A program made the position numbers and the translations under genes. 64,000 nt of DNA from Eubacteriaceae bacterium (lineage in GTDB: Bacteria; Bacillota; Clostridia; Lachnospirales; Lachnospiraceae). This document shows positions 52,548 to 60,924 of this stretch, one piece after another. The stretch lies in assembly GCA_910575665.1 (NCBI GenBank), contig CAJTFB010000006.1, positions 1 to 64,000 of the forward strand, read 5' to 3'. The notes beneath the pieces were generated by a model. It was not told the origin of the DNA. It made no database searches and saw only the letters and a program-made list of their open reading frames with translations. How positions within the stretch are numbered: position 1 is the first letter of the stretch; each line of letters opens with the position of its first letter.

Positions 52548-53879
52548 ATGAAGATCCAGTTATCGGAACATTTTACTTATAAAAAATTACTGCGCTTTGT
52601 TCTGCCATCTATTGTAATGATGATTTTTACATCCATTTATGGAGTGGTGGACGGTCTTTTTGTGTCAAATTATGTGGGAAAGACCGCCTTTGCGGCGGTG
52701 AATCTGGTCATGCCCCTGCTGATGCTGCTCAGTGCCCTGGGGTTTATGATGGGAACCGGGGGAAGCGCCATCGTGGCAAAGACGCTGGGACAGGGGGATA
52801 AAGAAAGGGCGAACCGCTATTTTTCCATGATGGTGTATGTGACTGTGGTGGGAGGCGTAGTTTTAACCGTGCTGGGCCTGGTTTTTCTGCGTCCCATCGT
52901 GACCGCCCTGGGAGCGGAGGGAGAGATGATCGGCGAGTGCCTGATCTATGGAAGGATCAGCCTGGCTTCCCTGACATTTTTTATGGTTCAGAATGTGTTT
53001 CAGAGCTTTTTTGTGGCGGCAGAAAAACCTCATCTGGGGCTTGGGGTCATGGTAGCGGCAGGGGTGACCAATATGGTATTGGATTATCTCTTTATCGCGA
53101 TTCTGGGCTGGGGGATCGCAGGCGCAGCGGCGGCGACAGCTGCCGGGGAGACCGTGGGGGGGATCGTTCCGCTGATCTATTTTTTCAGAAAAAATACCAG
53201 TCTTCTCCGATTGACAAAGACAAAGATAAAAGGGAAGATCCTGTTAAAAGCCTGCACCAACGGTTCTTCCGAGTTGATGACAAATCTGTCTATGTCTCTT
53301 GTCAATATGCTCTATAATGTGCAATTGATGAGATTGGCAGGAGAGGATGGAGTGGCAGCGTATGGTGTGATCATGTATGTAAACTTTATTTTTCTGGCAA
53401 CCTTTATCGGATATTCCATCGGCAGCGCCCCCATTGTGGGGTACCACTTTGGCGCCCAGAACCACTATGAGCTGAAAAATCTGTTTCAGAAGAGTATGAG
53501 ACTGATTGGAGGCTGGGGAGGGCTGCTTATGCTTCTGGCGTTCGCGCTTTCTGGTCCGTTGGCGCAGTTTTTTGTCGGTTATGATGCAGAATTGTTAGCG
53601 ATGACCAGTCACGGTCTCCGGCTGTATGCCCTGGCGTTTTTGGTGAGCGGTTTCAATATCTATGGATCTGCTTTTTTTACGGCGCTGAACAACGGGCTGG
53701 TTTCGGCTGTCATTTCATTCTTAAGGACATTGGTATTCCAGATGGCAGCTGTGCTGATCTTGCCGAGGTTACTGGGACTCAATGGAATCTGGTTGGCGGT
53801 TCTTGTGGCAGAGCTGCTGGCATTGGGGGTGACGCTCCAATTCTTCATACGAAAGAAAAAGGTGTATCATTATCTGTAA
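52548..53879 (+). CDS. MATE-family efflux transporter
   Basis: A 443-aa membrane protein with about twelve helices in two related halves (SIYGVVDGLFVSNYVG near the start and the SIGSAPIVGYHFGAQ segment at about residue 290). Normal length for the family. It exports cationic drugs or toxins using a sodium or proton gradient. AGGAGGGG precedes the ATG. It is co-transcribed with the MarR regulator. Confidence 0.93.
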   Translation: MKIQLSEHFTYKKLLRFVLPSIVMMIFTSIYGVVDGLFVSNYVGKTAFAAVNLVMPLLMLLSALGFMMGTGGSAIVAKTLGQGDKERANRYFSMMVYVTVVGGVVLTVLGLVFLRPIVTALGAEGEMIGECLIYGRISLASLTFFMVQNVFQSFFVAAEKPHLGLGVMVAAGVTNMVLDYLFIAILGWGIAGAAAATAAGETVGGIVPLIYFFRKNTSLLRLTKTKIKGKILLKACTNGSSELMTNLSMSLVNMLYNVQLMRLAGEDGVAAYGVIMYVNFIFLATFIGYSIGSAPIVGYHFGAQNHYELKNLFQKSMRLIGGWGGLLMLLAFALSGPLAQFFVGYDAELLAMTSHGLRLYALAFLVSGFNIYGSAFFTALNNGLVSAVISFLRTLVFQMAAVLILPRLLGLNGIWLAVLVAELLALGVTLQFFIRKKKVYHYL

Positions 53880-53920
53880 TCTGATTCAGCATTCAGATCA
53901 ACGAAAGATATTTATTTTCT

Positions 53921-53949
53921 TGAAACATTTCTCCTGTTTTTTCCGTCTA
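53921..53949 (+). promoter_or_regulatory. ECF-type promoter upstream of the sigma remnant
   Basis: TGAAAC at 53921-53926 and CGTC at 53944-53947 are 17 bp apart, the classic pattern of autoregulated ECF sigma operons. It remains although the sigma gene is broken. Confidence 0.7.
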
Positions 53950-53978
53950 ATGTATGAATCAAAAAGGAGGTGAGAGAT

Positions 53979-54504
53979 TTGAGAAGGCTTGTAAAACGGG
54001 CGCAGGGCGGAGATGCCGATGCCTTTGTACAGCTGATCGAGGGGAATCGGCAGAGTCTGTATAAAGTGGCGGTCTGTTATGTGAAAAACCCAGAGGATGC
54101 AGCGGACATCATACAGGATACCATCCTTACCGCATTTGAGAAGATCGGGGATCTGAGACAGCCAAAATACTTCCGCACATGGTTGATCCGGCTGCTGATC
54201 AACAAGGCGAAAGATTTTCTGGAAAAACGCAGCTGGGAGGTGGCCTTTGGTGAGATTCCGGACCGGGAGCACAGCGATGGTGTGCTGGAATCAGGTGTAT
54301 GTGGAGATGAATGACGGAAGTTTGATCGGTCAGCAGATCGAACAGCCAGAAGCGGATAAGGATCAGGTGAGGCGAAGCTATGGCGCCCAGACCAGGATAA
54401 AGAATAACCAATGGGTGTCAAAAGAGAGGTTAATCTTCTCTTCTCTGGTGGATGTAGATCATGTCAGAGCCATATGGTTTGGAAAGCAGCGAATCGAGGT
54501 ATGA
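53979..54504 (+). pseudogene. ECF sigma factor and anti-sigma factor genes fused by deletion
   Basis: From TTG 53979 (AGGAGG at 53965-53970) comes an ECF sigma region 2: QGGDADAFVQLIEGNRQSLY, NPEDAADIIQDTILTAFEK and YFRTWLIRLLINKAKDFL. After DREHSDGVLE near 54290 region 4 is missing, and the sequence continues in another frame as QVYVEMNDGSLIG, RRSYGAQ and LIFSSLVDVDHVRAIWFG, which looks like the C-terminus of an RsiV-like anti-sigma protein. A deletion of roughly a kilobase joined the two genes. Neither product can work. Confidence 0.75.
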
Positions 54505-54536
54505 CTAAAAATACGCCAGCAGGGCAAAAGTTCTCC

Positions 54537-54565
54537 TTGAAAAAAAACGCATGTTCCGTTACAAT
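54537..54565 (+). promoter_or_regulatory. Promoter of the topoisomerase genes
   Basis: TTGAAA at 54537-54542 and TACAAT at 54560-54565 are 17 bp apart, about 90 bp before the parE-type gene. Confidence 0.6.
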
Positions 54566-54585
54566 ATTGATTTGGAAACCTTGAC

Positions 54586-54615
54586 GGACACCCGCCAGTT
54601 GCCTGGCGGGTGTCC
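54586..54615 (+). promoter_or_regulatory. Stable hairpin in the topoisomerase leader RNA
   Basis: A perfect 13-bp GC-rich stem (54586-54598 with 54603-54615) with loop TTGC lies about 15 bases after the expected transcript start and 38 bases before the start codon. There is no T-run after it. It could stabilise the mRNA 5' end or be the relic of an upstream terminator. Confidence 0.6.
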
Positions 54616-54653
54616 TCAGGTGTGGAGCATTGTTTTTTGAAAGGATGTAATGA

Positions 54654-56582
54654 ATGGATAAATATGATGGAAGCCAGATCGTAATATTAGAGGGACTGGA
54701 AGCAGTGAGAAAGCGCCCCGGAATGTATATTGGAAGTACGGGGACAAGGGGACTTCATCACCTGATCTGGGAGATCCTTGATAACGGCATCGATGAGCAT
54801 CTTGCTGGGTTTTGCTCAGAGATACATATTACTCTGACAAAGGATGGCGGGGTCTCTGTAGAGGATAACGGCAGAGGGGTGCCAGTAGATATCCACCCCA
54901 CCAAGAAGATTCCGACGGTCCGGGTGGTGTATACGATCCTCCATGCCGGCGGTAAATTTAACAATAGTGTATATAAAGTATCCGGAGGACTTCACGGTGT
55001 AGGGGCATCGGTAGTCAATGCGCTGTCTAAGAGCATGACAGTGGAAGTCAGGAAGGATGGCAAGGTATACCGGGATGAGTACACAGACGGGGGAAAACCA
55101 GCGGTGAAGTTAGATCATGGACAACTTCCGGTGGCAGGAAAGTGTACGAAAAACGATACGGGGACGAAGGTGACCTTTTATCCCGATGATACCATATTTG
55201 AAACTGTCGAATTTAAGCCAGAGACCATCAAAAAGAAGCTGAAAGAGATCGCCTACCTGAATAAAAATCTAAAGATTATTTTTACGGACGAACACACTGG
55301 TGAAAGCGTTGTGTTCCAGGAGGAATTTGGAATCCAGAGCTATGTCAGTTACATTAACCGTGACGTAACACCTCTGCATAAAGATGTTATTTATGTTGAG
55401 GGAATTAGTGGAGAGATCGAGGTGGAAGTGGCATTTCAGTATGTAAATACCTTTACGGAGCAGATCAATTCCTATTGTAACCGTATCAATGTGACAGATG
55501 GGGGAACACTGGTCACCGGGTTTAAGATGGCACTGACCCGCGTGATGAATCAGTACGCCAGAGAACTTGGATTTCTAAAAAATAACGAAGAAAATTACGA
55601 TGGCAAAGACATCCGAAATGGCTTGGTAGCGATCGTCTCCATCAAGCATCCAGATCCCCAGTTTGAGAGCCAGACGAAAAACAAGCTGGGAAATACCGAT
55701 GCGAAGACGGCGGTGGACGATGTGTTCAGCCAGGAGATACAGCGGTATTTTGATAAAAATGTAGAGGTACTGAAAACCATCCTAGAAAATGTCCGCAAAT
55801 CCTTTAAAGCCAGGACCGCCAGCGATAAGGCGAGACGCTCTGTGTTAAAGGAACTGATGAATGTGGACACGAAGAGCAAGCTGGCTGCCTGTTCTTCCAA
55901 AAAGCCGGAGGAGTGTGAGATCTATATCGTGGAGGGAGATTCCGCTGGCGGTACCGTTAAGACGGCGAGAAACCGGAGGACTCAGGCAGTGCTGCCGCTG
56001 CGAGGAAAGATCCTGAATGTGGAGAAGGCGCCGCTGGAAAAAATATTATTGAACAATGAGATCAAGTCGATGATCGCTTCCTTTGGATGCGGCATCGGGG
56101 ATGATTTTGATATCAGAAAGCTTCGGTATGACAAGATCATTATCCTAACGGATGCCGATGTGGACGGTGCCCATATTAGCACACTGCTTCTGACATTCTT
56201 TTACCGGTTTATGCCGGAGCTGATCTATCAGGGCAAGGTGTACCGGGGACTGCCCCCCCTTTATAAGGTAGACTATGAGGATGTGGAAAAGAAAAAGAAA
56301 GTAAAAAAGAGCGAATACCTATTTAATGATTTTGAGCTGGAGAAGTTCCGAAAGACAGGAAAGAAGATCCAGGGCCTGCAGCGATATAAAGGGCTGGGTG
56401 AGATGGATGATGTGCAGCTCTGGGAGACGACGCTGGATCCTGACAGCCGCGTACTTGCCCAGGTATCCATCAGCGATACCGTGGAGGCAGATGAGGTGAC
56501 CGACGTGCTTATGGGAAGCAATGTCCCGCCCAGACGACAATTTATTATGGAAGAAGCGCGGTATGCGAATGTTGATATATAA
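54654..56582 (+). CDS. parE: Type IIA topoisomerase subunit B (ParE-like)
   Basis: A 642-aa ATPase subunit. GHKL motifs are EILDNGIDE, DNGRGVPV and SGGLHGVGAS, the QK-like loop lies further on, and the TOPRIM domain has EGDSAGG and DADVDGAHI. It captures and passes DNA with the next gene's product. AAAGGATG precedes the ATG. The choice of topoisomerase IV over a second gyrase rests on the partner, which lacks a GyrA box, and is not certain. Confidence 0.88.
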   Translation: MDKYDGSQIVILEGLEAVRKRPGMYIGSTGTRGLHHLIWEILDNGIDEHLAGFCSEIHITLTKDGGVSVEDNGRGVPVDIHPTKKIPTVRVVYTILHAGGKFNNSVYKVSGGLHGVGASVVNALSKSMTVEVRKDGKVYRDEYTDGGKPAVKLDHGQLPVAGKCTKNDTGTKVTFYPDDTIFETVEFKPETIKKKLKEIAYLNKNLKIIFTDEHTGESVVFQEEFGIQSYVSYINRDVTPLHKDVIYVEGISGEIEVEVAFQYVNTFTEQINSYCNRINVTDGGTLVTGFKMALTRVMNQYARELGFLKNNEENYDGKDIRNGLVAIVSIKHPDPQFESQTKNKLGNTDAKTAVDDVFSQEIQRYFDKNVEVLKTILENVRKSFKARTASDKARRSVLKELMNVDTKSKLAACSSKKPEECEIYIVEGDSAGGTVKTARNRRTQAVLPLRGKILNVEKAPLEKILLNNEIKSMIASFGCGIGDDFDIRKLRYDKIIILTDADVDGAHISTLLLTFFYRFMPELIYQGKVYRGLPPLYKVDYEDVEKKKKVKKSEYLFNDFELEKFRKTGKKIQGLQRYKGLGEMDDVQLWETTLDPDSRVLAQVSISDTVEADEVTDVLMGSNVPPRRQFIMEEARYANVDI

Positions 56583-56600
56583 CATTGATTGGAGGAGACT

Positions 56601-58853
56601 ATGAGTCAGCTGAAAGAGAATATCATACAGTTGGATTTTGCGGAGGAGATGAAAACCTCCTACCGAGATTATGCCGTCAGTGTCATCGTATCACGGGCGC
56701 TGCCGGATGTCCGAGACGGATTAAAACCGGTACAGCGGAGGATCTTATATGCCATGAAAGAGCTGGGGCTTTCGCCAGATAAGCCTCACCGGAAAAGTGC
56801 CCGTATCGTCGGAGATACGATGGGTAAATACCATCCCCACGGAGATACTTCGATCTACGACGCACTGGTTCATATGACCGAGGAGTATTCGTTGAATACG
56901 CCCTTGGTGGACGGACATGGAAATTTTGGATCTATAGACGGAGACGGGGCAGCGGCCATGCGTTATACGGAGGCGAGGCTTTCTAAGGCTGCCATGACGA
57001 TGTTGGATAATCTGGAAAAGGGACTGGTGGAGTTCCATCCGAACTTTGATGAGAGTGAAAAAGAGCCGATGGTACTTCCGGCGATGATCCCTAATCTTCT
57101 GATCAACGGAACGACTGGAATCGCCGTGGGTATGGCGACAAATATCCCGCCCCATAATCCAGGAGAGGTGATCGATGCGGTCATCGCCTGTATGGACCGT
57201 CCAGGTATTTCCATCCAAAAACTGATGGATTATGTGCCGGCGCCGGATTTCCCCACGGGAGGCATCATAACCAATTCCGCGGAGCTGTCTTCCATCTATG
57301 AGACCGGAGAAGGGCGCATCAAGCTGCGTGCCAGAACGGAGATCGAGAAGGGCGACAATGGGCGGACCAATATCGTGATTACAGAGATTCCATATACGGT
57401 ATCCGGCAATAAAACAAAACTGGTGGAGACACTCTCATCTCTTGTCAAGGAAAAGGTATTCGATGAGATCTATGATGTCAGAGATGAGTCCTCCAAGGAA
57501 GGCATCCGTATCGTGATCGAGGTGAAAAAGGACCGTGACATCGAAAATTTATTAAACGGGCTATATAAGAAGACACAGATGGAGGATACCTATGGCGTCA
57601 ATCTGCTGGCGATCTCCAGCGGACAGCCTAAATTATTCAATCTGAAGTCTATGATCGAAGAGTTTATCCTGTTTCAGGAGGAGTTATATACCAGAGAGTA
57701 TCGTTTCCTGTTAGAAAAGGCAAAAAAACGCCTGGAGATCGTCGAAGGGCTGATGAAGGCGACAGACGTCATTGACCTGATCATTGAGATTCTCCGGGGT
57801 AGCTCTTCTGTAAAGCAGGCAAAGGCATGCCTGATCGAAGGCATCACAAAGGATATTCAATTTAAAAGTGCAGCTTCCGAAAAGCAGGCGGCGACTCTTT
57901 TATTTACGGAAGTGCAGGCGGATGCTATCCTTGCCATGCCACTGAGTAAGCTGATCGGCCTGGAGATTCTAAAGCTTCACGAGGAAAATGATTCTCTGCT
58001 GGCAAATATTGAACAGTATGAGAAAGTGTTGGGGAACACGAAAGAACTTTACAAGGTAATCAAGACAAGGCTGCGGGAATTTAAGAAAGCTTTTGGAAGA
58101 CCGCGCCGCACAGAACTTCTTGATGTGGTGGCAAAGGCGTATGTAGAGGAGATCAAGATCGAGGATATCTATGTGTGCATCGACCGCTTTGGATACACCA
58201 AATCCATGGATGAAGGGGCATTTTCCAGGGCGTCGGAGGAGGCGAAGGGAGAGTATCCCCATATTATAAAAATGAAAAATACCGACAAGCTGTGCCTGTT
58301 TACCAATCAAGGAAATATGCATCAGATCAAAGCGGAGAAGATTCCCCGTTGCAAGATGAAGGACAAAGGAACGCTGGTTCATAGCCTGTGCAGGATGTCC
58401 AATGACGAAGATGCCCTTTTGTATATTTCCTTTGAAGATTTATTTGAGTCCATGCTTTTCTTTGCCACGGGCAGCGGTTATGTGAAGCTGGTGTCCGGCG
58501 CCGAATTTGAGACCAACCGCCTTCAGGTGGCGGCAACTAAGTTAGATTCGGAAGACAAAGTGACAGGGGTGATCTCGCTGTCCGCTACGGATGTGTTAGA
58601 AGGGAATAAAAAAGTAATTCTGCTCACCGGGAACGGTTTATCTCTGGGATTTCCTTTGAGCGAGGTCAGTGAATTTAAGAAAACCAGCCGAGGAGTAAAG
58701 GGAATTGCATTGGATAAAAACGACAGTCTTGTGTTTTCTACGATTGTAGATGTAAATACGGAGACCTTTGAGTACGATGGCAAAACCTTGAATGCGAAGA
58801 AGGTGAGAAACCGGAAGAGAGCGGCGAAGGGACAAAAGGCGACGTTAAATTAG
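56601..58853 (+). CDS. parC: Type IIA topoisomerase subunit A (ParC-like)
   Basis: A 750-aa DNA-cleaving subunit. The N-terminal [28 protein letters not shown] and the active-site Tyr in RYTEARLSK are standard. The quinolone-determining region reads [15 protein letters not shown]. The C-terminal beta-pinwheel lacks a QRRGGKG box, having only KTSRGVKGI in the last blade, which favours ParC over GyrA. ATG 56601 follows GGAGGAG; the TTG at 56589 is rejected. The gene pair decatenates daughter chromosomes. Confidence 0.88.
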   Translation: MSQLKENIIQLDFAEEMKTSYRDYAVSVIVSRALPDVRDGLKPVQRRILYAMKELGLSPDKPHRKSARIVGDTMGKYHPHGDTSIYDALVHMTEEYSLNTPLVDGHGNFGSIDGDGAAAMRYTEARLSKAAMTMLDNLEKGLVEFHPNFDESEKEPMVLPAMIPNLLINGTTGIAVGMATNIPPHNPGEVIDAVIACMDRPGISIQKLMDYVPAPDFPTGGIITNSAELSSIYETGEGRIKLRARTEIEKGDNGRTNIVITEIPYTVSGNKTKLVETLSSLVKEKVFDEIYDVRDESSKEGIRIVIEVKKDRDIENLLNGLYKKTQMEDTYGVNLLAISSGQPKLFNLKSMIEEFILFQEELYTREYRFLLEKAKKRLEIVEGLMKATDVIDLIIEILRGSSSVKQAKACLIEGITKDIQFKSAASEKQAATLLFTEVQADAILAMPLSKLIGLEILKLHEENDSLLANIEQYEKVLGNTKELYKVIKTRLREFKKAFGRPRRTELLDVVAKAYVEEIKIEDIYVCIDRFGYTKSMDEGAFSRASEEAKGEYPHIIKMKNTDKLCLFTNQGNMHQIKAEKIPRCKMKDKGTLVHSLCRMSNDEDALLYISFEDLFESMLFFATGSGYVKLVSGAEFETNRLQVAATKLDSEDKVTGVISLSATDVLEGNKKVILLTGNGLSLGFPLSEVSEFKKTSRGVKGIALDKNDSLVFSTIVDVNTETFEYDGKTLNAKKVRNRKRAAKGQKATLN

Positions 58854-58906
58854 TTCATATTGGTACCAGCACACTAGGGAATGTATTTAGAGGCGTTAAT
58901 ATTGTT

Positions 58907-58944
58907 AAGCAAGAAAAATGTTTTTAATTTTTTCTTGCTTTTTT
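58907..58944 (+). terminator. Terminator after parC
   Basis: AAGCAAGAAAAA (58907-58918) pairs with TTTTTCTTGCTT (58929-58940), followed by more T. Confidence 0.82.
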
Positions 58945-59066
58945 CATATTTACTGGTATAATAAAATAAAACATATGTTCTATCTATTTGGTGCGATTTT
59001 ATTATATTGATAACATATATATTAAGCTATATACTAATGTTAAATACAATGGAGGGAGGAATAAGC

Positions 59067-59492
59067 ATGTACAAAGCAATTGATTTATCAAAGTATATTG
59101 TTTCTAAATGTGTGCGAGATAATATTCCAATTAGTAATTTACAGCTTCAAAAAATCTTATATTATATTCAAAAAGAATTTTTGCGTGATAAGGGTCAGGT
59201 GTCGTTTTCTGATGATATTGAGGCTTGGCAGTTTGGTCCAGTAGTGCCTAATGTGTATTATTTCTTTTGTGGTTTTGGAGCAATGCCGATTTCAAGAATG
59301 TATGATGATATCAGTGTGAGTGGAATTGATTTAGTTAAAGTTGATGCTATTGTGGAGGAGAAAAGAATATTAGATCCCTGGGTTCTGGTAAGCGATACAC
59401 ATAAACCAGATGGTGCATGGGCCACAATATATAAAAATGGATCTGGTAATCATAAAGTGATTCCTATACCACTCATTAAGGCGGTGGGGTAG
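59067..59492 (+). CDS. Panacea-domain (SocA/GepA-like, DUF4065) antitoxin-type protein
   Basis: A 141-aa protein. The opening A-DLSKYIV, the helix NLQLQKILYYIQKEFL and the segment IEAWQFGPVVPNVYYFF are the hallmarks of the Panacea domain, which serves as a general antitoxin or adaptor for proteolysis. ATG 59067 has GGAGGGAGG before it. It is AT-rich compared with the topoisomerase genes, suggesting transfer. The next gene overlaps or touches its stop codon, the usual arrangement of a toxin-antitoxin pair. Confidence 0.85.
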   Translation: MYKAIDLSKYIVSKCVRDNIPISNLQLQKILYYIQKEFLRDKGQVSFSDDIEAWQFGPVVPNVYYFFCGFGAMPISRMYDDISVSGIDLVKVDAIVEEKRILDPWVLVSDTHKPDGAWATIYKNGSGNHKVIPIPLIKAVG

Positions 59493-59494
59493 TG

Positions 59495-59821
59495 ATGGAT
59501 TCATATAAAGAGAAGAAATTAAGAGAGGAATTTTGTGACATTTTATTTGAACTTGCAAAATCGCAAGAATTATTTCAGGATGTTCATAGTCGGATTAGTA
59601 TATATAAACGTTTAGAAAATCTGTATGGTGCAACCGAACAAAATGAATCTTTTCGGCATTTTTATTCTGATATATTCTCTGTGCTTACACAGATACAACA
59701 AGATCAGTCTCTTGGGGATATTAATATTCTAGGGCAAAATTTAGATTTGATCAGAAGTGGATATAAGCCACAAAATAAAGATGACAATGGGAGGATTATA
59801 TGTAGAGGCAAGAAATCATAG
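59495..59821 (+). CDS. Unknown 108-aa protein paired with the Panacea gene
   Basis: A soluble, mostly helical protein (MDSYKEKKLREEFCDILFELAK, then ISIYKRLENLYGA and a Gln-rich middle) with no family I recognise. It starts two bases after the Panacea stop; a GTG at 59492 overlapping that stop is an alternative. By analogy with Panacea-containing operons it is a candidate toxin or effector, but no catalytic motif is evident, so it could also be an accessory protein. Confidence 0.6.
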   Translation: MDSYKEKKLREEFCDILFELAKSQELFQDVHSRISIYKRLENLYGATEQNESFRHFYSDIFSVLTQIQQDQSLGDINILGQNLDLIRSGYKPQNKDDNGRIICRGKKS

Positions 59822-59873
59822 AATTATTATTAGCACATTGATTTGGATGGTATGAATTTATTAAACAAAAGAA

Positions 59874-59930
59874 TTATCTCAATGGCCAGACAGCGTATAC
59901 GATTCGGTCATTTGAGATAAATTTTTTTTT
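59874..59930 (+). terminator. Terminator after the Panacea pair
   Basis: TTATCTCAATGGCC pairs with GGTCATTTGAGATAA (one mismatch or wobble region) and is followed by a run of nine T. It closes the Panacea unit before the flagellar genes. Confidence 0.8.
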
Positions 59931-60006
59931 AGGGTTAAGGTGTTTCCTTAATCGTCCGATACATATTGTAAGAAACGTTAAATGATTTATTTAGGTGGTG
60001 AAGATT

Positions 60007-60276
60007 ATGAGAATTGACGCATATATGCAGGTGAATCAGCTTTATAAGACAGGCAAGCCGAGGTCTTCTGCGAAATCTTCCAGGTCGGATTCGACAGACA
60101 GTTTGGAGATATCCAGCATCGGAAAAGATTATCAAGTCGCCAGAAAAGCTGTGTCGGATCATTCTGATGTAAGGGAAGAAAAGGTACAGGATATTATGGA
60201 ACGGATGAAAGCCGGAACCTACAATGTATCCATAGAGGATGTTGCAGACAAGCTTGCGGACCGTCTGCTTGGATAA
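60007..60276 (+). CDS. flgM: Flagellar anti-sigma factor FlgM
   Basis: An 89-aa protein, the family's normal size. The N-terminus MRIDAYMQVNQLY is typical of clostridial FlgM, the middle is Ser-rich and disordered, and the C-terminal helices (VSDHSDVREEKVQDIMERM and ADKLADRLL) bind sigma-28. It holds late flagellar genes off until the hook is complete. ATG 60007 follows AGGTGGTGAAG. It lies 18 bp before flgN. Confidence 0.9.
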   Translation: MRIDAYMQVNQLYKTGKPRSSAKSSRSDSTDSLEISSIGKDYQVARKAVSDHSDVREEKVQDIMERMKAGTYNVSIEDVADKLADRLLG

Positions 60277-60294
60277 CGAACAGGAGGTTTTCCT

Positions 60295-60810
60295 TTGGCG
60301 AGCTTAATAGAAGAATTGATAGGAACTCTTGACCGGGAAGAAAAGATTTATGCCAATCTGATACCGGTTCAGGAAGAGAAGATAAGAGCGATCGTGGCGA
60401 ATGATCTAGAAGCTCTGGGACGTCTGTCCGGTGAGGAGCAGAGGATGATGGATGAAGTTGGAAATCTTGAGGTCAAGCGGATGCGAGTGACAGAAGACAT
60501 TGCTACTGTTCTTGGAAAGGCTGCAGGGGATATGAATTTAGAGCAGATCATCCAAGCTCTTGGCAAACAGCCCGATGAACAAAAGAAATTACAGCGCCTG
60601 CACGACAAGCTGAGACGGACCATGGCGCGGCTGCAGGAACTGAATACTCAGAATAAAGAGTTATTAACGCAAGCATTAGAAATGGTAGAATATAATATGA
60701 ATGTGATAAGAAGTACACGGATGTCTTCGGGAAGCAGTAATTATTCAAGCGACGCTGCACAGGTGGATATGCCCACCTATGGAGCAGGGAGCTTTGATGC
60801 GAAGCAATGA
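60295..60810 (+). CDS. flgN: FlgN-family flagellar chaperone
   Basis: A 171-aa protein that is nearly all helix (MASLIEELIGTLDREEKIY, then long heptad-like stretches), with a Ser/Asn-rich tail. The position between flgM and flgK and the first residues fit FlgN, the export chaperone for the hook-filament junction proteins FlgK and FlgL. It starts with TTG behind AGGAGG. Length is somewhat above the usual 140-160 residues. Confidence 0.88.
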   Translation: MASLIEELIGTLDREEKIYANLIPVQEEKIRAIVANDLEALGRLSGEEQRMMDEVGNLEVKRMRVTEDIATVLGKAAGDMNLEQIIQALGKQPDEQKKLQRLHDKLRRTMARLQELNTQNKELLTQALEMVEYNMNVIRSTRMSSGSSNYSSDAAQVDMPTYGAGSFDAKQ

Positions 60811-60924
60811 TTGACAGCTTGTAGCATCAAAGATCCTGTGTAGCAGATGTATCGCTGGGTGCCCACATTTGTGTGCTTCTTTTGTTTTGTGAATAAATTA
60901 TAGTTGGAAAAGAGGAAAAATCGT

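Noticed and set aside
54654-58853. Calling the topoisomerase pair gyrB-gyrA
   Set aside because: The A subunit lacks a QRRGGKG GyrA box and is not next to replication-origin genes; a topoisomerase IV type is more likely, though not proven.
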